DNA of 64,000 nucleotides. Source: Sorghum bicolor. Lineage: Eukaryota > Streptophyta > Magnoliopsida > Poales > Poaceae. The stretch spans positions 51,398,629 through 51,462,628 of the forward strand of contig NC_012878.2 of assembly GCF_000003195.3 (NCBI RefSeq), read 5' to 3'. Below the pieces are notes generated by a model that saw only the letters and a list, made by a program, of their open reading frames with translations, was not told the origin of the DNA and made no database searches. Position 1 is the first letter of the stretch. Every line of letters starts with the position of its first letter. A program made the translations under genes and the position numbers. This document shows positions 1 through 11,449 of the stretch, piece by piece.

Positions 1-989
1 AAATTAAATTTGCTTAATGGAGCACTAATAAAAACAATTTCCTTGTATGTTATTTTCTGATAGAAAATCGTAGATTTGGATTTATAGACCTATTGTAAGG
101 ATCAAGGCAATGTCTAGATAGGGATTTATAATAAAAACTTAAAACTCGAAACAACGGGGTAGCAGATGCGGAGGTACTACGGATTCCAGCGATTCTACGA
201 CGACTGGCTAAAAACACCAGGAGAGCTGAATCATGGATCGAGTTAAATACCTAACTTCCTAGTAGTTTGAACTTCTTTTGCTCCTAGTCCCTACAGCTGC
301 AAAGCACTACATATTTTACTCGAGATTCATCTAAGCTACAAAGGCTTATCTACGTCTTTGTTGTTGAGTGAGCCACAAAGGCTTGGAGTCTATTCTAACT
401 CCCACCTCTTCTCGTGAACCCATGAAGATCGAGCTTAGAGCTTAAACTAGCTTCACAAAGGCAGTTCAGACTTTAACCAATAACCGATTGGGAACTAGGG
501 GTAACCTCTAGCTGCCTAGGAGCCCATGCTCCAAGAGTAACGAACACAAAGCACACACTAAAGAGAGAACCAAGGTTCTCAAGATGATGATGCACTCCCA
601 AGACAAGGGGGAATCACCAAGAAATCAATGGGAAAGTTGTGTGGCCTTCGACAAATGAGAGAGAGAGAGCTAGTCGACGAGTTGGTCTGTAGAATGGTAG
701 GCAACCGTTGGAGAAAAAAAGGAAGGTATAAACACCCCTTCACTCCTATCCTAACGATATAGTTAAAGTGCGGAATCTTCGCACTTAAACGTGGAACTTC
801 TGCATAGGCCATAACTAGATAAAAATTAGGTCATTTGACTTTGTGTTATTTATTTGTTTATAAGAACACATAATTTCTTTTAAGCTTGCACTTTCTATTT
901 CTTTTGTAGGACTACACTTCCTATACTTAAATAAATTTAATATACTTTATATGTTCTAAATTATAAGTTATTTTGTTTATTTTGTTATG
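1..989. other. Intergenic, no gene recognised
   Basis: AT-rich sequence without a convincing coding region; short open frames here lack recognisable motifs and splice structure. It ends at the Stowaway-like element starting at 992. Confidence 0.5.
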
Positions 990-1015
990 TACTCCCACTA
1001 TAACACAACATGGCT

Positions 1016-1345
1016 TTGCCGACACTTCCAACTGTCGTCAAAGGGTACCTTTGCCGACACTTAACGTCTCACAAAAGGTTTTGCCGACAATTTACAAACA
1101 GTCGCGGTAGAAGCAGTCGGCAAAACTTTTGCCGACAGTTAATGGCATCGCCGACACTTATTGTGTAGCCAGATCTCGTACCTACACCGACAGTTTAACT
1201 TTTACCGACAGTGAACCCTTTGCCGACAGTTTAGACCTACGCCGACAGTTTGGACCTTTTCCGACAGTTCGTATGTTAACGAAACCGTTTCCAGGATGTT
1301 TCATAAATCATGCCTTGTCCAACAGTAGAAGTGTCGGCAAAGCTA
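1016..1345. repeat. CACTA left subterminal repeats
   Basis: About a dozen copies of a GCCGACA(C/G)TT-like motif in direct and inverted order, for example at 1017, 1050, 1083, 1132, 1150 and 1222. In CACTA elements such motifs bind the element-encoded protein; binding here is inferred. Confidence 0.8.
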
Positions 1346-1499
1346 TATTGCAGATAGTTGGGTGTAGATACAATTTGAAAATTTTAATAAATAGACATCA
1401 CACTAATCAAGCAAATTCACATAATCAGAATTAAAATACCAGATCTCCATACATACACCAACTGGATGGGCATAGCACAAAGAGCCATATATATATATA

Positions 1500-1640
1500 T
1501 AGGTCCAATGGTGATCATACATAACAGGTCAAGTGCAGATCATGGTACATAGAGGCATACATATATAGGTCCAGTGATGACCATACATAACAAGTCAAGT
1601 GATGATCATAGTACATGCAATAATACATATAGAGGTCCAG
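1500..1640. repeat. Short diverged tandem repeats inside CACTA
   Basis: The motif AGGTCCAGTGRTGA-CATACATAACA with a following AAGTCAAGTG recurs around 1500, 1570 and 1630 with point changes. It is part of the transposon and shows no coding potential. Confidence 0.5.
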
Positions 1641-4029
1641 GATGTAGATTAGTCTCTAGCAGGCTTATATATAAGCATATACTAAGTCTTATATACTAAC
1701 TGGTTATGGCTAAAGCTAAGAGATCAATAGATCATGACTTGGGTGCAAAAGTGGCATTCAATACTTCCATATGTTTTTGGCCTACACGATAGTAGCCTAG
1801 TAGGTGTAAACAAAAGAACAGAACTGCAATTCATGTCTTCCTGCAACATTTCCATTTCTCGGACACTTGTTGCCACTCCAAAATACTTGAACACCAACTT
1901 GGTGCACATATGGTTGCTGCCATTCTAGAGAACATGTAACAGCTCTCTGATCAAAGCTCAAAAGGTTGCCCAGTCCAAAATATTTTCAACACCACATAGC
2001 TTAAGTACCTAACATGAAAAAGAAGGAGAAATATCAGTAAAATATGCTCTATATCATTAACTTTTTCTTTGTTATTAGGTCCAAATAGTGAAATAGTATT
2101 ACTGTACAGTGGACAGCTATGCTCTAAACTATTTAGTTATATAGACCCATTATATAATTTCAATCGATCTAGTTAGCAATGACGTGCCAACTACAAGCAA
2201 CAAGCTTAGGTACCAACACATATCCACTCCTTCTCTATACACAAGTGTTTGCCTACACATGATTATCAAGAAATCAGACCAAACACCCTATGCACGCAGA
2301 TTCTAGTATATGGTTATAGATTTATAATGTACCTAGGTTGATCCATCCATGTTTTATCCATGATGCACCCACTTCAATTAGTGAAACATATACACAACAG
2401 TTCTCATTTCAGATTGGATTGTTCAACCAAAAACATATAAAAATCTTGCCAAATAATTGTCCAAATCAAATCAATTTCACCACACTTAGTGCTAAAAAAA
2501 TCATCTCACCACAGGACATCAACATGAACTATAGGGGAAATTTAGTCTAGTTTTAAGAAACCAAAAACATGGCATCACAGAACACATAACCTGCAATTCT
2601 ATAGCAAATGAAGAGATAGAGTTCATAAGAAAAGGAGAGCATACCAATAAAGCAATGACAATAGAAGATCAGATGAAGACTAGAAGGGCAACTTGCTCGT
2701 GCTCCCTGTAGATAATATTGCCAACACTATTTAATCACAAGGCAATACAAATAAGTCAAAAACCTGAGCAAAAGCAAACTTACTTCAAAGCTATAGGTGG
2801 GTAGAAAGAACAATTGAAGCCTTGAATCCTTTAGTGCTTCCTTATTGGATATTTTGCGACATGCACAAGAAAGAAAGAAATACTCAGAACTGATATAGTG
2901 CAGCGAGGAGACAAACTTATACTTCCATTTGCAACTAAAAGTTCAATTGATTTCTTCTCTCAAACTTTTTATATATAGAATAAACACAACATGTTTTTTC
3001 TCGCATAAAGGACCAAAGTAAAGTGACTATGAACTCCCATCAGTGTGGACTTTGCCATCATACTAAAAAAAGTTGCAGACATAGCATAAAAGAATATACA
3101 TGCAAGCTGATGGATTGTGTGCTGTCCAAGATCTTGAAATTTACAAATCTGAAGAATAGAACACAATTTCACATAACTGAACTACACCATGCCATTTTCA
3201 CTAAACAACAGCCTCTGAAGTACAATGCCAATTCCAGTAATTAGCAAAAGCATTCATATAATTGCTTTACTATATCCATGTAATGAAAATTAGTATGCGC
3301 ATGGGGGCCATAAAAAAATACTATGCTCCAATGTTGGCCTTTGTAGACTGTTCTGTTCCTTGGTTATAGCCTATTGTGGTGTGGGGTATGGACTCCTTTT
3401 TCATTGAACAAAATGGCAAAGCAGTGCACAATCTCAATCTGTAGAATGGTACTAGTGCTTGGACCTTAGTTGTAATGACTGACAACACACAGCAGTAAAC
3501 TGTTTTATTGGGAATGGGCCATTAAACAGCGTTGTGTAATTGCGTAAACCAGAAGCAATGCGAACTCGCACACTCTCCTCATTACTTGACAGGTCTCTGC
3601 CTGGCTGCTCCCCTCATACTGAAAGGTTGCAGCAGAAATTGCATGCTATTGACAAGACTAAAATGCTGAATACCACACCTAGCAACAAACCATGTCACTC
3701 ATGTCATTATTCTACTAGAAAGAAGAGCAACAGAGCTGGTGTAAGATGGGAAACATCACTATCTCTGCATGCACCTACTTTCTCTAGTGCTACAAGCCAT
3801 ACATTGATTTTAGATTGAAATATAACTAAAAACGTTTAAAACTGTAGTATTGAACTTTTCATAAACACCTGCAGCCCTTGCTGCCACACACACTTCTCAA
3901 CATGAGTACATTCTCCCCAAAAAAAAAGATTTTCCCTGTCAATTAAGCTGCATTCTCTTCCCAATATAGCTTCAGAAACAAACAGTATGGCCCTAGCTAG
4001 TCACCAGTTCAAATCTCGAAGTCAAAGAA

Positions 4030-4500
4030 AAATATGAAGGCTGCTGACCTCGGGGTCAGACGCCGGCAGCGTGTCGGTGGCACACAGAGCAGGGGAGCAG
4101 GGGGATTCGTCAGGGCCACAGGCGCCTTCCTCTCTGGGCTCGGGTGCGCTGGCCTGTGGCGCTCCTCTCGGACACAGAGCAGGGGAGCCGGGGGATCTCC
4201 TCCAAGGAAGTCGGCCGGACTCGATGCTTGCGGCTGAGGGTATGGGGACACGGCGACGGCACAGCTCTTGGTGTCCAGCGATGGGGTATGGTGACGGCGG
4301 GATTGGGGGCGGCGGGCTCAGCAGCAGGGCGAGATTGGGGGCGGCGGGCTCAGCAGCACGGCGGGATTCGGCGCTGGGGACGGCAGAGCTCCGGCTGGAG
4401 ACCGTGGTGACGGCGCTCCGGTGGGTGGAGTCCTCCTGCAGGCGCTCGGCGGTGGGATGGTGCGGCGGTGCCGAACGCGTGGTGGGCGATTTTTTTTCTT
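4030..4500. other. GC-rich internal module of the CACTA element with repeats
   Basis: A GC-rich block in an otherwise AT-rich element. It holds a 17-bp direct repeat, ACACAGAGCAGGGGAGC, at 4082 and 4172, and a 32-bp near-perfect tandem duplication (4301-4332 and 4333-4364). Overlapping frames of 88-144 codons exist on both strands but are low-complexity and look like by-products of base composition. It could be the element's old promoter/first exon or captured host DNA; I cannot tell which. Confidence 0.5.
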
Positions 4501-4669
4501 TCTGAGTCGTGACTTGGTGTTGGTGAGTGGAAGTCCAAACCCTAATGGGTCGCTGAGGCAGCCTTTTTTATTGGGCTCAACATTTAGCTGCCGCGCATGA
4601 CTTGTTTTGGCGCGTAGTTTCCCGCTCACCCGAATTGTTCTATTTGTGGTTCCCTGCCTACTCCTTCGA

Positions 4670-4885
4670 CGACAGTTAGACCGTCGTTTGGTTGGGCTAC
4701 AACGACACATATTTTGTCTAAAAACTTTCGCCGACACTTATTGTGTCTGGAGGAGCAACGCCGACACATTACGTGTTGGCTTACATAGTCATTATCGATA
4801 GTTTATAGGACGCGAAAAATGTATACAATTGCCAACACATTATATGTTGTTAAAATCCTTGTTTTCCCAACACATGAGTGTAGGG
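4670..4885. repeat. CACTA right subterminal repeats
   Basis: Copies of CCGACACTTATTGTGT, CCGACACATTACGTGT and related CCAACACATTA motifs, matching in core sequence the motifs at the left end of the same element. Confidence 0.75.
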
Positions 4886-5231
4886 AAAAGTAGGTCATGG
4901 TGTAGTGTCCCTCCGTCCTAAAAAGAGTGTCATTTTAGAATTTTAATATCTTGTTTGATCATCCGTCTTATTCAAATTCTTTACATAAATATTATATATT
5001 TTGTTAAGACCTATCTTATCATTAGAGATACTTTACTAATGATTTATTTATTTTATAATTTACATAAAATTTTTGAAGGTCAAACATGATTTCTAAAAGT
5101 AAAAAACGTCACTTATTTGGGACGAAGGGAGTATCTAGATATATTATTACATCTACATCTATAGTAAAATAAATATATAAAAAAGTTAAAGCGGAATGGA
5201 GTGAGCATAAAAGTAACGTTTTGTATACTTA

Positions 5232-5414
5232 GGCCTTGTTTAGTTCGTAAAAATTTTCAAGATTCCCTGTCACATACGAAAATAAAAACTAATTGCACAA
5301 TTTACCTGTAATTTGTGTGATAAATCTTTTGAGTCTAGTTACTCTGTGATTGGACAATGTTTGTCAAATAAAAACGAAAATACGTAAAAACTAAAAATTT
5401 TACGAACTAAAGCC
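5232..5414. mobile_element. Tourist-like MITE (GGCCTTGTTTAGTT family)
   Basis: Begins GGCCTTGTTTAGTTCG and ends with its near inverse CGAACTAAAGCC, flanked by TTA (5229-5231 and 5415-5417). The 3-bp TTA target and termini point to a PIF/Harbinger-derived element. It ends about 110 bp before the start codon of the decayed TBCE copy. Confidence 0.85.
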
Positions 5415-7548
5415 TTAAATTCAAAATTTAAAAGTAAAGCAGTAGCCAAAGGCTTCCATCACGGCATCACTCATCAGTCATCACGACCAATCACCAGCTG
5501 CCCACCACCTTCCAGGCGTCCAGTCATGTCCAGCGCCGCCGGCGCCTTCCGCCTGGGGCAGCGCGTGCACGCAGCCGGCGACCCCGGCCGCGTAGGCACG
5601 GTGCGCTACCTGGGCCCCATAGAGGGCCACGCCGGAGACTGGGTCGGCTTCGACTGGGACGATGGCGCTGGTGGCCGGCACGACGGCTCGCTCGCTGGCC
5701 GCCGGTAATTTGTCGCGGCGGGAGAGTACTCGGCGTCCTTCGCGCGCCCCACCGCGCAGCGGAGGGACCTCGCTCCCGGACGCGCTCCGCCTACGCTACC
5801 GCGTTCAGGACTTCACCAACGAGGAACAGGGTTAGTGCAGCGCATGCCGACCGACGGCTCCCTGAATTTGTTGCCTTCACGTTTCCTTTGATCCGGCAAT
5901 GCTCAGTTCCTTTCAGCAAAGGAGTAGAAATATTTGTGCAAACACTATCGCAACTTGTTGAATTTCCTCGGTACATGCTCTGGGGCATTGTGTTCAGATG
6001 AGATGTATGTCTTCTCGGCAAGCCAGAAGCGTGTCTCGGTTGAATTTGTTGGCACAGACAAAGTTCAGGAGAAGCTCAATAACTTCAATGAGTTACCAGT
6101 GCATCTGTTTCGTACATGGGAGTTAGCTCAACCGGAGCACCAGATGAACTAAAGAGTTTGGTTCCAAGTAAATAGTGTCTTACCGAAATAGCTCCATGTG
6201 CATCTGTGTGCATCCGATGATAATAGAGACCACATCTAGATATTTTTTGGATTACAATTATGATATTTTGTACATCTAACTGTATCTCGCTTCTTATCTA
6301 GACCCTAGATGGAAAATTTGTACAAGGTTTCAATACACTGCGGCTCCTAAATTTAGAAGATATCACATTGATTCATGGGATGAATTTGTGAAACTTTCTT
6401 ACTTAAGAAGGTAAAAATGGAAACAGTAATGTTGCCACCCTTAATTTGATTGATACTTCTGCATTTGATTTGGGTACTGCGAATATTTATCATCTCTCTC
6501 CCTTGTTTCTCCAGTTTGGAACAACTCCATTTGAACAACAACAGGTTAAAGCATGTGAAGTATCCATCTAATCTTTCACCAGATGGACCTCTTGAGATGC
6601 AGCTGCTGTGCCGTTTGAAAATTTGCAAGTTCTTTTAGATTTTGTTGTATTTGCCATATAAAGAACCCAAGATTAACTTTAGTGCTGCACTAGTGCTTCC
6701 TGCTTTTCAAATGGGATTGAAAACTGAAGACACTGTGCTAATATTGATTTTTTTTTTAACTTCACCAGGATCTAATGACATAGATGACTTTTGTTCAGTG
6801 GATTCACTTAACCTGTTCCCAAGTTTAAGGGTGAGCTGGTTTCAGTGAACTACTCTTGTTGTTTGGAATCTTGTTGCTGATCTCTAGTTTTTTTAAGGAT
6901 GTCAGGCTTTCTGATAATCCTATAGCTGATCCTGCCAAGGGTGGTGCTCCTCGTTTTTTGTGCTTGCTGCTCGACTTGGAAAAGTTTGAATACTAAATGG
7001 CAGTGAGGTTTATGCCAACTCCCTGGATGTTTTTTTAGAATGTACAATACGCTGTACCAATATATGACATCCTTAATCCTTCTTGCCATGTCGAACGAAG
7101 GGAATCTGAAATATGGTGAGTTGATCCTTTGTATCTGTAAATCGTTCCAACTAGTATATAACCATATGAGGTTTCTTTGTGTATGGCCAGTCAGGATATC
7201 AGATCACTATTAATGGAAGTTTTGAAATGTTTTTTCCTCTATCTGAACTGCAGAGTTTTCTTCAGGTTGTATGAGGGAATGCTACTACAGTCTTTTGTTT
7301 TTGTTTTTTTTTTAAGAAAAGACTCTTCAATTGCCTTTCTTGAAGTCACACTGCAATTCTGATACAAGCAATGTCATTGTAGATATATCCGCCTTGTTAT
7401 GGGAAAAATAGAATCAAATGACCCAGAAGAGATCAAACGGCTTCACCCTAGGTAAGTTTGTGGCATTTATCATATTCTTATGTTTTTAAATTGTATATGC
7501 TGACACAATATGATCCAGAGAAGAAACAATCCATGATTTTGTGGTATA

Positions 7549-7898
7549 CCCCCTCCATCCAGTATTCACAGGCGCTTAAACAGTTTTTATCAAGACCAAG
7601 AATCATTAACTCGCATTAATTCTTTTCCTCGCAGCTGCAAAAAACGCTTTGGTTTCCACACAGGCTGCTGGCCTGCATGCTGCACCATCGAATTGCATTT
7701 GTCAGAATAATTAGGGGCAACGCCTTGCAGTTGGAAACAAACGAGCAAGTACTAGTCCGGTGCTGGCTGGGTAAATGAGTCGCGGTAACTGCATGCGGAA
7801 AGAGTGAGTGCACGCGACAGGAAACGAGGCATGCAACAGCTACTGCGCCTGTGAATGCTGGAAATTTTTCCAGATCATACGCCTCTGGATGGAGGGAG
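7549..7898. mobile_element. Stowaway-like MITE in a TBCE pseudogene intron
   Basis: Ends CCCCCTCCATCCAG and CTGGATGGAGGGAG are inverted copies and are flanked by TA (7547-7548 and 7899-7900). At 350 bp it is longer than other Stowaway-like copies here. Confidence 0.8.
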
Positions 7899-8049
7899 TA
7901 ATTCTTTTTAGGGGTGATCAGGCGGGCATTCAGTTTTTTTGGTTTTATTAATTCGGTTTTTGGAAATTTTGGCCCCTGACATTCGAAAAACAAACAAAGC
8001 AAAGAAATTTTGGTTTCTGAAATTTACAAACCACAATAGTTCAGTGAGA

Positions 8050-8240
8050 CTTCTTGGTTTCCACTGATTTTTCTTTATTGAACAACGGGGGAGAGCTGCA
8101 TATCATTTCATTAAGAAAGGAAAAACTTAGAAAAGCGGGATGGCTAGAAAAAACCTTCCTACCACACCCCACTCACACTACATATGCGCCACTGCAAAAA
8201 GAAAATGAAAACCCAACTGTAATCAACTTGTCATACTAGG
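8050..8240 (-). mobile_element. Possible LINE 3' end fragment
   Basis: Read on the minus strand, the sequence around 8085-8130 contains a CCTTTCTTAATGAAATGATATGC-like stretch that resembles the 3' ends of grass non-LTR elements. No reverse transcriptase motif is present, so this is a weak, resemblance-based call. Confidence 0.3.
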
Positions 8241-8338
8241 CCACTAAGGGCTTGGAGCAAGTGACCTCAGGATAAGCTCCTGAAGAGCAGAAGCACCGGC
8301 AAATCATACACCCTGAACTCTGTCTCCAGTGGATCAGT

Positions 8339-8660
8339 GGATCTTAAGCTAGCTGATCCCTGCCACACCTCCGATGCCTGACTATTAGATATGAGAGGGA
8401 TAGATCAGACTGAGCAGCACACAAGCGAGGGGTAGAGTAATACAGAACAGTAGAGGGAGGGAGAAACCTTCTGGAATGTGGGAATCGATTTTTGTGTTCT
8501 GGATCTTAAGCTAGCTGATCCCTGCCACACCTCCGATGCCTGACTATTAGATATGAGAGGGATAGATCAGACTGAGCAGCACACAAGCGAGGGATAGAGT
8601 AATACAGAACAGTAGAGGGACAGAAACCTTCTGGAATGTGGGAATCGATTTTTATGTTCA
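8339..8660 (+). repeat. Tandem duplication, two units of about 160 bp
   Basis: The unit beginning GGATCTTAAGCTAGCTGATC at 8339-8500 is repeated immediately at 8501-8660. The copies differ by a few substitutions and a 2-bp indel near the end, so the duplication is fairly recent. It lies in an intron of the TBCE pseudogene. Confidence 0.9.
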
Positions 8661-10483
8661 CTGCATCAGTGAATGCCATCTCCATGGCATCGTTTGCATT
8701 TGTTCTAGAGGGAGAACGAGAGAAGAATGAACGAGGGGGCTACAAGAGATAGGTGCCATCTGTTGCCGCCATCAGACCACAGAGGGCAACAAATGGGGCT
8801 ACAAGAGATTGGCCTTCATGTCGAGGTGGCATCGGCCTAGCTTTCTTCATCATTTATGTCGCAAGAAACTACAGCTGAACTGAAAACTGACTAACTGGGG
8901 ATATATGTTTCGTTTGGCTTCAGTGTTTGGTGTGTTTTTGCCACCCCTAATCTGTTACTGATCAAATTCAGTTATTGCACTGAAGACCATCATTAACCAC
9001 GACATAACATATCCATTCAGTACTTAATGGAATCAACATCAGTGATGCTGTGTATCATGATAATTCATTTTTTTTGACAAGTATCATGATAATTCATTGA
9101 TTATCTCTAACCACGAAAGCTGCAGCTGGCATGAATAGCCTAATGGAATATGCAATGCAGATTGTGGCTAGCTTTCATCTATCAGTTTTATTCACTTATG
9201 ACATGTACTTGATAGTTGCATCACTAGTGGTAAGATTGTTAATCATACTTACAGAGGTAGAAAAAAATTTGATGCAGATTTGCTGAACTGAAGTTCTTTC
9301 ATGGTATTGAAGATTCAAGCACATCACTGCCACAAAAGATGGCTTCTGGTCTTATGAGTACTGATCTCGAACTTTAATCTTGACAAGATTTACACACTTG
9401 ATGGATCAGCTGAAAGAACTGGGATTTTGTACGTTGCATGCAGGTGTTACATTGAAATGTGTGGGGCCATCAATAGGTGAAAAGCAACCACTGACAAAGA
9501 AACTGCCTGCTACAACAACTGTGAGTACGTGTTGGTACTACATAGCTATCCTTATTTATCTGGCTGTTGTTTGCATTCTCTTGGGAGGTTTTAGTTGTAC
9601 GGAGTATATTGCAGTGCAATGACCGTGGGACATGATTTCCTGATTTTTATTCGAGCTATCTCTTAGCAACTATTGATATTTTAATTTGACTGCTGGGAAC
9701 TAGTAAAAGTTGCGGTACCTAGTAATTCAGTGACCCTTGCTTGTTTCTTCCATGCATCTAGATGAAATAAAATAATGCTCAGACTCCTTTGTGTTACAGA
9801 TCGGGAAGTTAAAATCTTTGTGCAAAAGCTTCCTTTAAAAACTGATGAAGGACATAAAAGTGAGACTGTTTGTCGAAGAAGCGGTATGAATTGTAATACC
9901 TTTCATGCATAAAGTCGTGTATGATGATTACTGCATTTACTGGAACAGGGATGCCCTCTACCACAACTTCTTGAGGAGGACACGGCCTCTCTCATGGAGC
10001 TTGGAATTGGCTCAGGCGCGACTATATATTGTTGTGGATGAAGACTTGAAGAGAGTTAGCCAGTCGTCTTCAGAGAAGTCAGGCAACTATATGGCGCAAA
10101 CTATACTTCAGCTGTTATTAATCTTGAAGAGAGAGAGGAGAGCTGACGACGCTCTTCGTTGTCCCTATATATTTGTTTGCGGAAATGTGCACTTGATGAA
10201 TATTGTTGTGGGTTTGTGCTGCAAAATGGATCGGCATGGTAACAACATTGTGATTCGTGAAGACTGTTTTGTGTTTGACAAGTTAAATTTTCTTTTGTTT
10301 TCGTCAATAATGCAGGGAACTACATAAAAAAATAGTTTATATAAAAAGAAAAATTTGAAGGTTTGGCCAGGAAGTCCATGCAAAAGCATATGCACCGCAA
10401 TAAAATTGGCAAGCTCCATTAGGAGGTAATCCTAAGTCTAGTCTCCGTGTTTCAGCAGTGTCTTCTCAATAACTGTTGCTTAA

Positions 10484-10725
10484 GGCCTTGTTTAGTTCAA
10501 CCCGAAACCAAAAAGTTTTTAAGATTTTCTGTCACATCGAATCTTGTGGCACATGTATGAAGCATTAAATATAGACGAAAATAAAAACTAATCACACAAT
10601 TTGATTGTAAATCGCGAGACGAATCTTTTGATTCTAGTTAGTCTATGATTGGACAATATTTACTACAAACAAACGAAAGTGCTACAATAACAAAGTTCAA
10701 AATTTTTTCACATCTAAACAAGGCC
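10484..10725. mobile_element. Tourist-like MITE (GGCCTTGTTTAG family)
   Basis: Begins GGCCTTGTTTAGTTCAACCC and ends CATCTAAACAAGGCC, with TAA on both sides (10481-10483 and 10726-10728). It lies between the TBCE pseudogene and the leader of the DUF2062 gene and could belong to that gene's promoter region. Confidence 0.92.
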
Positions 10726-11449
10726 TAACAACAAAAAATCAAAACCATTGATGAACAAGGAGTACAAAGTCGCCATCGTCCAAACACACTTTGAAAAGTT
10801 ACACGTGTCGCCCGCTGGTTGTCAAGGAAGGATGGCCGGTGGGGGGTGGTGGTGTCCAGAGTCCAAAGCCCATTTTTTGTTTCTTGTTTGGCTGCAGGCT
10901 GCAGGATTTGGCGATTTGCACTCCACCTGACGTTGCTTTGCCCGCAACTTTTGCTTGCCATTGCCACGACGGAGGCCAAGATCCAGCTCCTGGGCGTCCG
11001 TCCTCCAGTCCCCCTCCTCCATTCCGGTCCTCTCATCCTTCCATCTCCCGTCCGTCCCTCGTCGGAGCACGAGCACCAAAGGTCCCCGGACTGGGTTCAC
11101 CTCTGCTCTCCTTTTCTTCTCCTGTTCACCCCCCTCGTCAACTCGTGCGGTATCTGGGCGACCGCCGCTGCCGTGCCGCCCTACGCCAGGTGCCCAGGTC
11201 TTCGTCGGGTCCTTCGCCGGCGAGGCGACGAGCACCCACCACCAGGTATGCGCACCCCCATTCCTGCCATTTGGCTATTTGTATTCGGATCTGAGCCGAT
11301 TTGACAAGTGTATTATGCCTACTAAACTGAAGAATTTTGTGCAAAAATTATTGGTTGTGCATGTGTACACCCATGTCCTGTACTGCTCCGCCCCTGCCAC
11401 AGCTCCCTTCAACTCCACCACCAGGGGATGATGCCCCGGGCTTAATTGA

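Larger units (their letters stand above)
996..4907. mobile_element. CACTA (En/Spm-type) DNA transposon, non-autonomous
   Basis: The element begins CACTATAACACAACATGG at 996 and ends GGTCATGGTGTAGTG at 4907, so both ends read CACTA inward. It is flanked by the 3-bp duplication TCC (993-995 and 4908-4910), the size CACTA elements make. Both ends carry arrays of short GCCGACA-type motifs, as expected of CACTA subterminal repeats. The interior has no long frame resembling the CACTA TnpD/TnpA proteins, so it is presumably mobilised in trans. The inner part from about 4030 to 4500 is much more GC-rich than the rest. Confidence 0.9.
992..5131. mobile_element. Stowaway-like MITE, split by a CACTA element
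   Basis: Left end CTCC (992-995) follows TA (990-991); right end GGGACGAAGGGAG is followed by TA (5132-5133). Removing the CACTA insertion (996-4907) and one TCC copy joins the left stub to CTCCGTCCTAAAAAG at 4911, giving the usual Stowaway start CTCCCTCCGTCC and an element of about 225 bp. Terminal sequence and TA target fit Tc1/mariner-derived Stowaway MITEs. Confidence 0.85.
5526..10050 (+). pseudogene. Tubulin-folding cofactor E-like pseudogene
   Basis: TBCE normally helps fold beta-tubulin and assemble alpha/beta heterodimers and has an N-terminal CAP-Gly domain, leucine-rich repeats and a C-terminal ubiquitin-like domain. Exon-like blocks match it in order: CAP-Gly (5526-5828, GRVGTVRYLGP, GDWVGFDWDD), a block with FSASQKRVSVEFVG near 6009-6160, LRR blocks (6315-6415, 6513-6600, 6770-6830, 6897-7010), 7384-7452, 9271-9360, 9440-9520 and a C-terminal block at 9800-10050. 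Lesions are many: the CAP-Gly Tyr codon before Phe-Val is TAA (5706-5708), the frame shifts near 5755, 6090 and 6360, and further small indels occur near 6960 and 10030. Part of the central LRR region between about 6175 and 6310 seems missing. Introns remain, so this is a decayed gene copy, not a retrocopy. Whether any product is made is unknown. Confidence 0.85.

Noticed and set aside
4071..4505. Overlapping open frames of 88-144 codons inside the CACTA element
   Set aside because: Open on both strands because of high GC, low complexity and no domain; treated as a composition effect.
10725..11304. Long frames on both strands upstream of the DUF2062 gene
   Set aside because: They overlap in several frames in a GC-rich leader and have no motif; only their possible role as leader exon is kept as a finding.
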